A stretch of 12,349 nucleotides of DNA, from the NCBI GenBank assembly GCA_045121195.1, contig JBGVFO010000141.1, positions 1 through 12,349 on the forward strand. The letters are read 5' to 3'. Every line of letters begins with the position of its first letter. The stretch's first letter is position 1. The translations under genes were made by a program, and so were the position numbers. The notes under the pieces were generated by a model. That model saw only the letters and a program-made list of their open reading frames with translations. It did no database searches and was not told where the DNA came from. This DNA is from RGIG8775 sp045121195 (lineage in GTDB: Bacteria; Bacillota; Clostridia; Oscillospirales; CAG-272). Positions 1 through 5,545 of this stretch are shown here, one piece after another.

Positions 1-11
1 CAACGTCTTGC

Positions 12-30
12 GGGCGATCAATGATCGCCC
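12..30. repeat. REP-like palindrome
   Basis: This is a perfect inverted repeat: GGGCGATCA, one central A, TGATCGCCC, followed by CTACA. There is no T-tract next to it, so it is not an intrinsic terminator. Short palindromes of this style (a GGGCG...CGCCC core flanked by CTACA/TGTAG) are, from memory, common as dispersed intergenic repeats in gut Oscillospirales genomes. Only one copy is visible, so its repetitive nature is an inference. Confidence 0.5.
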
Positions 31-186
31 CTACATTTTCCCAAAAACAATTTTGCTTTTCCAACGTACATACTGTAATAAAATATGCACCGCAGGAACT
101 ATAGTCATAATTTTCCAAACGATTTCTTTTTCGCTTGGGAAATTCTTTTTTATTATCCACTTGCATCACCCATATCACTATAACAC

Positions 187-224
187 ATATCGGCAGAGAA
201 AACAAGTTCTCCGCCGATATTTTT
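187..224 (+). terminator. Intrinsic terminator-like hairpin, rightward
   Basis: The arms at 187-200 and 207-220 form a 14-bp stem with one mismatch around a 6-nt AACAAG loop. The 3' arm runs directly into a T-tract on the + strand. The opposite strand has no good T-tract after the hairpin, so leftward activity on apbE transcripts would be weak. It probably ends a rightward transcript entering from beyond the left edge. Confidence 0.6.
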
Positions 225-283
225 GTGTCTGTCATTTCTCCGCTAAGAATGGAGAGAGAAGGTCAGTCCTTTTTCTATGCCGT

Positions 284-1345
284 TTACGGCTCGGTGACGT
301 ATTTTGAAAACCCGTTTGAGGCTCTCTGTGAGCCGTCGGACAGGACCCAAAGTGCTTCTACGTCGGGAAGGCGCTCTACCAAAGCAAGTCCGTCTTCAAG
401 GGGCATACAGAACAGGGCGGTGGACAGGGCGTCGCCCTGTCCCGAATCGCGGCAGATCACCGATACGGAGAGGTAGCCCTCGGCAGGGAACAGGGTTTCC
501 GCATCAATGATGTGGTGATAATTTTGATCTCCCACCGTATAGTATCTTTGATAAGAACCGCTTGTCACCACCGATTCCCCCGCCAATCGCAGATAGGCGA
601 GATAGGCTTGGTCCGATTCGGTATCGGGATTCTCAATGCCCGCAAGCCACGGTTCTCCGTCGGGCTTTGTGCCGACGGTGCGTACGTTGCCACCCACGTT
701 GATCACGTAGCCAACGATGCCTTGCTCCTCAAGGGTGCGCGCCACCATTTCCACGGCGTAGCCCTTGGCGATGGCACCTACGTCCAACGTCATTTTGGGG
801 TCGGCGAGCCAGACCGTACTGTTCTCCTCGTCGATGATCAGATCGTTGATGTCGGTATGCTGTGCCGCCTCGGTCAGACGGTCCATGGGGGGGAGCTCTG
901 CCGCCCACGGCTCGTTTCGTCCCGCCTCGCGGTACTCGTGCCAGATGGAAAGCACGCTTCCCATCGACACGTTCAGCTTCCCGTCCGTTACCCGATACAT
1001 CTCCTTGGCGTAAAGTAGCATATCAATGATCCGTCGGTCTACCGTTACGGTAGGGTGGACGCCGTTCTCCAGCCCGTTGACGGTACAAAGGTTTTCCACG
1101 CCATCGTAGCGATGATAGATGGTGAACAGGCGGTGGTACTCTCCCAGCACCGAAAGGATCTCACCGCTGACCCGATCAAAGGTCTCCCGATCGCTCTCGT
1201 AGCCCGTCACGGTGGTGGCGGTATCAAAATAATCCAGCGAGTGGGTGGTGAATTTGGTTTTTTTCTCACCGCAGGACGAAAGGAGCAGGGAAGCGGAGAG
1301 GATCAAAAGTGCAAGCAGAAGGGATATCAGTCGTTTTGTTTTCAT
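284..1345 (-). CDS. apbE: FAD:protein FMN transferase (ApbE family lipoprotein)
   Basis: ApbE transfers FMN from FAD through a phosphoester bond to Thr/Ser in extracytoplasmic targets such as RnfG and RnfD. The 353-residue protein starts with a lipoprotein signal (hydrophobic run, lipobox LSSC, lipidated Cys25), placing it on the outer face of the membrane. Family landmarks are DVGAIAKGYAVE (188-199), NVGGNVRTVG (216-225), TSGSYQRYY (from 261), HHIIDAETLFP (277-287) and GDALSTALF near 304-312, where D305 and T309 match the expected Mg2+-binding positions. An ATG four codons upstream (1357) lacks a ribosome site; the ATG at 1345 has GGAG 6 nt before it and is preferred. It is the last gene of the leftward arm and lies just after a terminator hairpin, so it may be made at a lower level than the genes before it. 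Its targets, RnfG and RnfD, are encoded upstream in the same arm. Confidence 0.95.
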   Translation of the reverse strand: MKTKRLISLLLALLILSASLLLSSCGEKKTKFTTHSLDYFDTATTVTGYESDRETFDRVSGEILSVLGEYHRLFTIYHRYDGVENLCTVNGLENGVHPTVTVDRRIIDMLLYAKEMYRVTDGKLNVSMGSVLSIWHEYREAGRNEPWAAELPPMDRLTEAAQHTDINDLIIDEENSTVWLADPKMTLDVGAIAKGYAVEMVARTLEEQGIVGYVINVGGNVRTVGTKPDGEPWLAGIENPDTESDQAYLAYLRLAGESVVTSGSYQRYYTVGDQNYHHIIDAETLFPAEGYLSVSVICRDSGQGDALSTALFCMPLEDGLALVERLPDVEALWVLSDGSQRASNGFSKYVTEP

Positions 1346-1351
1346 TCCGAT

Positions 1352-1355
1352 CTCC
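1352..1355 (-). promoter_or_regulatory. Ribosome binding site deciding the apbE start
   Basis: GGAG on the minus strand sits 6 nt before the ATG at 1345 and overlaps the upstream in-frame ATG at 1357-1355. That upstream ATG has no purine-rich site of its own, so translation most likely begins at 1345. Confidence 0.7.
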
Positions 1356-1363
1356 ATAAGAGC

Positions 1364-1390
1364 AAAAAGGGAGGTGATCCTCCCTTTTTT
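1364..1390 (-). terminator. Strong intrinsic terminator between the lipoprotein gene and apbE
   Basis: On the minus strand the hairpin reads AAAAAGGGAGG, loop ATCA, CCTCCCTTTTT: a perfect 11-bp stem ending in a T-run. It starts about 15 nt after the lipoprotein stop codon and ends 18 nt before the apbE ATG. A-tracts on one side and T-tracts on the other make it potentially bidirectional. No promoter fits between it and apbE, so apbE would depend on read-through or on a promoter inside the lipoprotein gene. Confidence 0.8.
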
Positions 1391-1404
1391 GTGTTTTCAA
1401 TCTA

Positions 1405-2382
1405 TCAGCCGATCTTGGAAGCTGCCTTGACCAGGTCGCTGACGTAAATGGTGCATCCCGCAGCCTGAAGGTCTGCGTTGCCCTTATAGTCGGCACCCAT
1501 AAGACCTGCAATCTCGCTTGCGGTCTTTCCGATGCAAGCTGCGTCAAATGCCGCCGCCTGCTCGAACCACTCCTTGGCGGAGCCGCCCCAAGCCTTCATG
1601 CCGTAGTTATCGCCCTGTTCCTTCTTGGAGAGAACCTCCTTGGTGGAATCGAAGGCGGACTTGCCGGTGGCGTCGAACTTGAACTCTACCTGAACGCAGT
1701 CGCTGCTTGCGGCAACGATCTTGCCCTCCGCGTCAACGGCGGCGGCGAAGAAGGTGGTTTCCAGCTTGTTGGAGCCGGGAACGTCCTCAGTGGCGTCCCC
1801 CACCGTCTGGGAGGTAGCTACACCGAGCTTCAGGGTATCGTTCTTGGTAGCGTTCGAGGGGGTAGCGTTGGCAATCGCTTCCTCAATGGCGTTAGCGAAT
1901 TCCGCAACGTAGATGGTGCAGCCTGCGTTGATCACCTCGTCGGTGCCCTTGGCGTTTTCCGCAACGAGTGCCTTGACCTCATCGGCGGTCTTGCCTACGA
2001 TGAGTGCGCAGAAGGCGTCTGCCTGCTCAAACCACTCCTTGGTCGCGCCGCCGTAGGCTACCATATTGTAGTCGTTACCGGCTTCATACTTGGTGGTGAA
2101 GGACTCATTGGCAACAGCCTTGCCGTCTGCCGTATAGCCTACCTTGTTGTCGGCGCAATCGATGAACGCCTTGACGATCTTGCCCTCGTCGTCGACGAGA
2201 ACGGCGGCCGCGGTGGTGGTGACCTGTCCTTGACCTGGTTTGTCCTCAGTAGCGTCGGTAGCGGAGGCAGTGACGTACACGCCAAGACCGAGCTTGAGGG
2301 GGGCGTCCTTCTGGCAGCCCGTGAATACGAGGAGGGTCAATACCATAGCAGATATCAAAAGAATAGATACGAGTTTTTTCAT
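1405..2382 (-). CDS. Lipoprotein with two tandem homologous domains, function unknown
   Basis: The 325-residue protein has a lipoprotein signal peptide (lysines at 2-3, hydrophobic run, FTGC with Cys23). Two homologous repeats follow: about residues 29-170 and 184-322, each beginning LKLG. Shared blocks include DATED, DxEGKIV, GxxYxMxAxGG, KEWFEQ, GKTAxE and AGCTIYV. Cys76/Cys155 in repeat 1 align with Cys228/Cys310 in repeat 2, suggesting a structural or redox pair in each. By eye the DxxGKIV pattern recalls extracytoplasmic FMN-binding domains of Rnf-linked proteins, but there is no DxxSGAT flavinylation motif. I know similar unnamed proteins from Clostridia but no assigned function. It has its own consensus promoter and an AGGAGAG ribosome site ending 4 nt before the ATG. 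Its position between the Rnf operon and apbE suggests a surface electron-transfer or flavin-related role; this is inference. Confidence 0.85.
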   Translation of the reverse strand: MKKLVSILLISAMVLTLLVFTGCQKDAPLKLGLGVYVTASATDATEDKPGQGQVTTTAAAVLVDDEGKIVKAFIDCADNKVGYTADGKAVANESFTTKYEAGNDYNMVAYGGATKEWFEQADAFCALIVGKTADEVKALVAENAKGTDEVINAGCTIYVAEFANAIEEAIANATPSNATKNDTLKLGVATSQTVGDATEDVPGSNKLETTFFAAAVDAEGKIVAASSDCVQVEFKFDATGKSAFDSTKEVLSKKEQGDNYGMKAWGGSAKEWFEQAAAFDAACIGKTASEIAGLMGADYKGNADLQAAGCTIYVSDLVKAASKIG

Positions 2383-2399
2383 TGTGCTCTCCTGTTAGT

Positions 2400-2416
2400 T
2401 GTATTGTGTAATACAC
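2400..2416. promoter_or_regulatory. Possible operator in the lipoprotein-gene leader
   Basis: Two overlapping palindromes are present: TGTATT-GTGT-AATACA (2400-2415) and GTGTA-A-TACAC (2406-2416). They lie a few nucleotides downstream of the start expected from the -10 box at 2428-2433, a usual place for a repressor site. I do not recognise the regulator. The sequence is short and AT-rich, so chance symmetry is possible. Confidence 0.35.
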
Positions 2417-2427
2417 TTATTTTTGCC

Positions 2428-2457
2428 ATTATATCACAGGATATTACGGGTTGTCAA
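2428..2457 (-). promoter_or_regulatory. Sigma-A promoter of the lipoprotein gene
   Basis: On the minus strand TTGACA (2457-2452) and TATAAT (2433-2428) are separated by 18 bp; both hexamers are exact consensus. Transcription should start near 2421, giving a leader of about 40 nt. This promoter uncouples the lipoprotein gene (and possibly apbE) from the upstream Rnf operon. Confidence 0.85.
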
Positions 2458-2467
2458 TATGTCGGGC

Positions 2468-2489
2468 AAAAATTGTTAATGTTTTAACA
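2468..2489 (-). terminator. Weak AT-rich terminator at the end of the Rnf operon
   Basis: On the minus strand TGTTAA, loop AACA, TTAACA is followed by A and five T. The hairpin overlaps the stop codon of the Gx-transporter-like gene. Only two G-C pairs are present, so it would be inefficient, but a separate promoter follows immediately, which fits a transcript boundary here. Confidence 0.4.
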
Positions 2490-2997
2490 GTTTGTTGGCG
2501 GGAAGCCGTTTTACAAGCAGAGCACCGCACAGACCGACGAAGACGCCCGCCGCCGTTCCCGTTGCCGTGAGCACGATCATATAGGATACGATCTGGGGCG
2601 TATCCAGAAGCAGCATCGCTACCAAAACCTGTCCGAGGTTGTGAGCGACGCCGCCCGAAACGCTTGTGCCAACGGGGGAGAGTCTGTCGCTTCGCTTCAG
2701 GATCCACATAACGAGGAGGCTGAGCGCCGCGCCCGCCGCGCTGTAGGCGAAGGTCACGGGATTGCCAAAAAGCAGGGAGGCTACGCAAAGACGCGTGACG
2801 GATACCAGAGCGGCGTGCTTGACGCCGAGAGCGTACAGAACGTACAGAATGATAATATTGGGCAGTCCCAGCTTAATGCCGGGAACTGCGGCGTAGAGGG
2901 GCGGGAGCAGGGACTCCACGTAGGAGAGCAGAAGCGCCAGCGCGGCGGCAAGACCCACGAAGGCGATCCTGCGAATACCGGTATTTGGTTGTTTCAT
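2476..2997 (-). CDS. Gx transporter family / heptaprenyl diphosphate synthase component I-like membrane protein
   Basis: The 173-residue, very hydrophobic protein has about five membrane segments. It carries the family signatures PGIKLGLPNI (39-48) and SPVGTSVSGGVAHNLGQ (107-123), which lead me to the Hpre_diP_synt_I / Gx transporter family. The name comes from proximity to prenyl synthase genes in other genomes; the biochemical role is not established. In Clostridia it commonly follows a NusG-domain-II protein next to rnf or flavin electron-transfer genes, as here. As I recall, the Listeria/Lactiplantibacillus extracellular electron-transfer loci contain the same pair (EetA/EetB); this should be verified. 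A GGGGGA ribosome site lies in the 11-bp gap after the previous gene. It appears to be the last gene of the Rnf transcript. Confidence 0.88.
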   Translation of the reverse strand: MKQPNTGIRRIAFVGLAAALALLLSYVESLLPPLYAAVPGIKLGLPNIIILYVLYALGVKHAALVSVTRLCVASLLFGNPVTFAYSAAGAALSLLVMWILKRSDRLSPVGTSVSGGVAHNLGQVLVAMLLLDTPQIVSYMIVLTATGTAAGVFVGLCGALLVKRLPANKLLKH

Positions 2998-3008
2998 CGT
3001 GTTCCCCC

Positions 3009-3413
3009 TTACGCTATGATGTCGGGTCGATCGTTATCTGCCGTATGGACCTCTATAACCACCTTATTTGGCAGGCAGATGATGCTCTCGCCGCCATAGG
3101 AAACGGGACGGTGTGCGGCACAGATGCCATCGGGACAGCTGGCGTACTCCACGTACGCTTTGCCGTCCCGGATGATCAATCGATTATAGTCGTCGCCGTT
3201 TTTGATTTCCACGACCCGATCCTCAAGAAGGGAGAATTCCCCCCACAGCTTGCCGTCGACCGTGACCGTGACCGAGTCGCCCTCGGTTCGGAAGAGAAGC
3301 AGAGCGAGGGTCGCTACGGCAAGGAGCAGCAGAAGCGTGACTATGAGACGGACGTCGTTTTTTGTTTTTTGGCGGGAGTTTTCGGTGGTAGGGGCCTTTT
3401 GCCGCCCTATCAT
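3009..3413 (-). CDS. NusG domain II-containing membrane-anchored protein
   Basis: The 134-residue protein has a short polar N-terminus, one membrane segment (about 21-41) and an extracytoplasmic NusG-II-type domain. Landmarks are VTVDGKLWGEFSL (50-62), YASCPDGIC (90-98) and IICLPNKVVIEV (111-122), with Cys93, Cys98 and Cys113 the conserved cysteines of the family. Despite the name it is not a transcription factor; the domain only shares a fold with NusG insert domains. The reading frame stays open further upstream inside rnfB, but the ATG at 3413 overlaps the rnfB stop as ATGA, the usual coupled arrangement, so that start is chosen although no ribosome site is visible. Its position between rnfB and the Gx transporter gene implies a role with the Rnf/flavin system, which remains undefined. 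Confidence 0.88.
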   Translation of the reverse strand: MIGRQKAPTTENSRQKTKNDVRLIVTLLLLLAVATLALLLFRTEGDSVTVTVDGKLWGEFSLLEDRVVEIKNGDDYNRLIIRDGKAYVEYASCPDGICAAHRPVSYGGESIICLPNKVVIEVHTADNDRPDIIA

Positions 3414-4243
3414 TCGGCGGACAGGCTGAAGTCCTCGGGAAGGTCGGGGAAGAAGGCTCTCTTCAGACATCCCGTGGGACAGCCGTCTGCGCACAGGCCG
3501 CATCCCGTGCACTTGGTATAGTCGATAACGGCGCAGTTATCCACGACCTTGATGGCATCGTGGGGGCACGCCTTTTCACACTTCTTGCAGGCGATGCAGG
3601 CGTTCTTACAAGCCTTACGAGCGTCGGCGCCCTTGTCCTTACTGTTACAGTAAACGACGGTTGCCGCCTCCTGCGGGATCATGGAGATGACCTTCTTGGG
3701 ACATTCCTTGGCGCAGAGTCCGCAGCCGACGCAACGGCTGGTGTCCACTCGCGCGATGCCGTCCACAAGACAGATGGCTCCGGAAATACAAACCTTAGCG
3801 CAGTCACCGCAGCCGATACAGCCGTAGGTGCATGCCTTGGAGCCTCCATATAGTATGGTGCGCGCCCGACAGGATTCTATACCCTCGTAAGCCGCCTTTT
3901 CTACGGCAACGTCGCAGGTTCCGTTACAGTGCACGAAGGCGACAACGTCCTTGGGCTCCTCCACCTCGACACCGAGGATGGCGCCCAGCTCCTTTGCCGT
4001 ATCCTCGGCACCGGGGATACAGAGGTTGGGCTTGGCAAGCCCCTTTGCAAGTGCCTCCGCATAGTCGTTACAGCCCTTGAAGCCGCAGGCACCGCAGTTG
4101 ATGCCGGGCAGGGCAGCTCTTACCTGCTTGGTTTTTTCGTCCTCCTCAATGCCGAACAAATGAATGAACAGGGCGAGAAGGATGGCGAAAAACAGACCAA
4201 CCAGCGAGACAACGATAAGCGCGGTCAATATATTTGTTAACAT
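3410..4243 (-). CDS. rnfB: Rnf complex subunit RnfB (multi-cluster ferredoxin-like subunit)
   Basis: RnfB accepts electrons from reduced ferredoxin at the cytoplasmic face of the Rnf complex. The 277-residue protein has one N-terminal membrane helix (about 5-30). Next is the Fe-S motif CGACGFKGC (50-58) with Cys75, then a cysteine set at 106, 110, 125 and 138. Four CxxCxxCxxxC ferredoxin motifs follow at 142-152, 171-181, 216-226 and 245-255. Together these could hold up to six [4Fe-4S] clusters, as in other clostridial RnfB proteins and more than in the shorter proteobacterial type. Further cysteines occur at 158, 199, 212, 237 and 259. AAGGAGG lies 8 nt before the ATG, in the 12-bp gap after rnfA. 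The stop overlaps the next start by ATGA. Confidence 0.97.
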   Translation of the reverse strand: MLTNILTALIVVSLVGLFFAILLALFIHLFGIEEDEKTKQVRAALPGINCGACGFKGCNDYAEALAKGLAKPNLCIPGAEDTAKELGAILGVEVEEPKDVVAFVHCNGTCDVAVEKAAYEGIESCRARTILYGGSKACTYGCIGCGDCAKVCISGAICLVDGIARVDTSRCVGCGLCAKECPKKVISMIPQEAATVVYCNSKDKGADARKACKNACIACKKCEKACPHDAIKVVDNCAVIDYTKCTGCGLCADGCPTGCLKRAFFPDLPEDFSLSAE

Positions 4244-4255
4244 ACCAAAACCTCC

Positions 4256-4855
4256 TTATGCGAAGAGATTGTCCACGATGCCCGCAAATCCCATAAAGGC
4301 AAGAGAGATAAAGGATGCGGCAATCAACGTGATGGCAACTCCGCGAAAGCTCCTCGGAACCTGCTCCTCGTCGATGCGGGAGCGAATGCCCGAGAAGAGA
4401 ACCATAGCCAACAGGAATCCGAGTCCGCAGCCCAAGGAGCTGACGATGGACTCCACAAAGGTGTAGCCGTCGGTGATGTTGTTGATGGCAACACCGAGAA
4501 CCGCGCAGTTGGTGGTGATAAGGGGCAGATACACGCCGAGACCCTGATGAAGGGCGGGCGAGAATCTCTTCAGAATGATCTCAAGGATCTGAACCAGAGA
4601 AGCAATGATCAGAATGAATACGATGGTCTGCAGATATCCGAGACCGAAGCGGTCAAGGACGAAGCGCTGGATGGGCCAGGTGGCAAGGGTAGCAAGCAGC
4701 ATAACCAAGGTTACCGATACACCCATACCCACGGCCTGATTGAGCTTTTTGGAAACGCCCAAGAAGGGACAGATTCCAAGGAAGCGGCTGAGGACGTAGT
4801 TATTTACCAGCACAGAGGACAGCAGAATGACAACAAGACTCTTGAATCCTTCCAT
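4256..4855 (-). CDS. rnfA: Rnf complex membrane subunit RnfA
   Basis: RnfA is an integral subunit that pairs with RnfE in the membrane core of the Na+/H+-translocating ferredoxin:NAD+ oxidoreductase. The 199-residue protein has about six membrane segments and the usual family length. The Cys29 motif GICPFLG (27-33) and Cys117 in TTNC (114-117) are the residues that, with their RnfE counterparts, ligate a membrane-embedded [2Fe-2S] cluster in known Rnf/NQR structures. GLGVYLPLITTNCAVLG (105-121) is strongly typical. Its ATG immediately follows the rnfE TAA with no gap, and GGAGG lies inside the end of rnfE. Confidence 0.97.
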   Translation of the reverse strand: MEGFKSLVVILLSSVLVNNYVLSRFLGICPFLGVSKKLNQAVGMGVSVTLVMLLATLATWPIQRFVLDRFGLGYLQTIVFILIIASLVQILEIILKRFSPALHQGLGVYLPLITTNCAVLGVAINNITDGYTFVESIVSSLGCGLGFLLAMVLFSGIRSRIDEEQVPRSFRGVAITLIAASFISLAFMGFAGIVDNLFA

Positions 4856-5545
4856 TTACGCTTCCTCCTTTTCTGTATGGCAGCTCGCGGAGCTGCAGAA
4901 CTTGGCACTGGGACAGCCCGCGCAGGAAAATTCCTTTTTCTTGGGGCTCTGACCCATGGTCAGCGCGCTGACCAGAGCGATCATCAGTCCGTAAACGACC
5001 ATGCCGCCGGGTGCCTTGACCAGAAATTCGATCTTGTAGTTCTGGAGGAAGGGAATGGCGATGCCGGCGAAGCTGGCGGCGCCAAGTACCTCGCGGATGG
5101 TGGCGATGGCGCAGAGAGCGGCGGTGAAGCCGATGCCCATACCCAGACCGTCAAGGGCGGACTTGCCTACGGAGTTCTTGCTTGCGAACATCTCGGCGCG
5201 GCCGAGGATGATGCAGTTTACAACGATGAGGGGCAGATACACGCCCAGCAGATCGTAAAGCGCGGGGAGAAATGCCTGCACGATCATCTGTACCACCGTT
5301 ACGAAGCCTGCGATGATAACGATGTAGCAGGGGATACGCACGTTGTCGGGAATGATCTTACGCAGAAGCGAGATCAGCATATTGGAGCAGATCAGAACCA
5401 CAAGGGCGGCGATGCCCATACCGAAGGCACCGAACACGTTGGTGGTGGTAGCCAGAGTCGGGCAGGTTCCGAGAATCAGAACCAGAACGGGATTTTCTTT
5501 AAGAATACCGTTCATAAGGACAGAAAGATTTCCGTTCTTTTTCAT
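4856..5545 (-). CDS. rnfE: Rnf complex membrane subunit RnfE with a Cys-rich C-terminal tail
   Basis: RnfE is the membrane partner of RnfA. The 229-residue protein has about six membrane segments, Cys28 in TCPTLA and Cys111 in VNC, the expected [2Fe-2S] ligands. After the last helix (ends near 198) comes a polar tail of about 30 residues with Cys208, Cys211, Cys217 and Cys222 in the pattern CxGCPxAKxCxxxxC. This tail is absent from proteobacterial RnfE and resembles the FeoB-associated protein encoded at 11786-11956; it may bind metal or an Fe-S cluster. The start is either GTG at 5548 or ATG at 5545; the ATG is chosen because it overlaps the rnfG stop by one base and gives the usual family N-terminus. 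GGAGGG lies upstream inside rnfG. Confidence 0.96.
   Translation of the reverse strand: MKKNGNLSVLMNGILKENPVLVLILGTCPTLATTTNVFGAFGMGIAALVVLICSNMLISLLRKIIPDNVRIPCYIVIIAGFVTVVQMIVQAFLPALYDLLGVYLPLIVVNCIILGRAEMFASKNSVGKSALDGLGMGIGFTAALCAIATIREVLGAASFAGIAIPFLQNYKIEFLVKAPGGMVVYGLMIALVSALTMGQSPKKKEFSCAGCPSAKFCSSASCHTEKEEA

Larger units (their letters stand above)
1..283. other. AT-rich non-coding region downstream of the rnf/apbE arm
   Basis: No convincing gene lies here. The short open frames lack ribosome sites and recognisable protein features. The stretch is visibly richer in A and T than the coding DNA to the right. It holds a 19-bp palindrome near the left edge, an imperfect hairpin at about 111-155 (TTTTCC and GGGAAA arms followed by a T-rich tract, weak) and a good terminator-like hairpin at 187-224. 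Both hairpins have their T-tracts on the + strand, so they would stop transcription coming from the left, outside the window. No clear leftward terminator for apbE was found. Confidence 0.6.

Noticed and set aside
2041..2070. GGAT in lipoprotein repeat 1 (residues 111-114) as a flavinylation site
   Set aside because: The upstream Asp of the DxxSGAT motif is absent at the required position, and repeat 2 has GGSA at the aligned site; it belongs to a conserved GGxxKEWFEQ block instead.
3414..3512. Longer N-terminus for the NusG-II protein, starting inside rnfB
   Set aside because: It would overlap rnfB by about 100 bp and add an Arg/Pro-rich segment unlike the family; the ATGA overlap at 3410-3413 is the normal coupled start.
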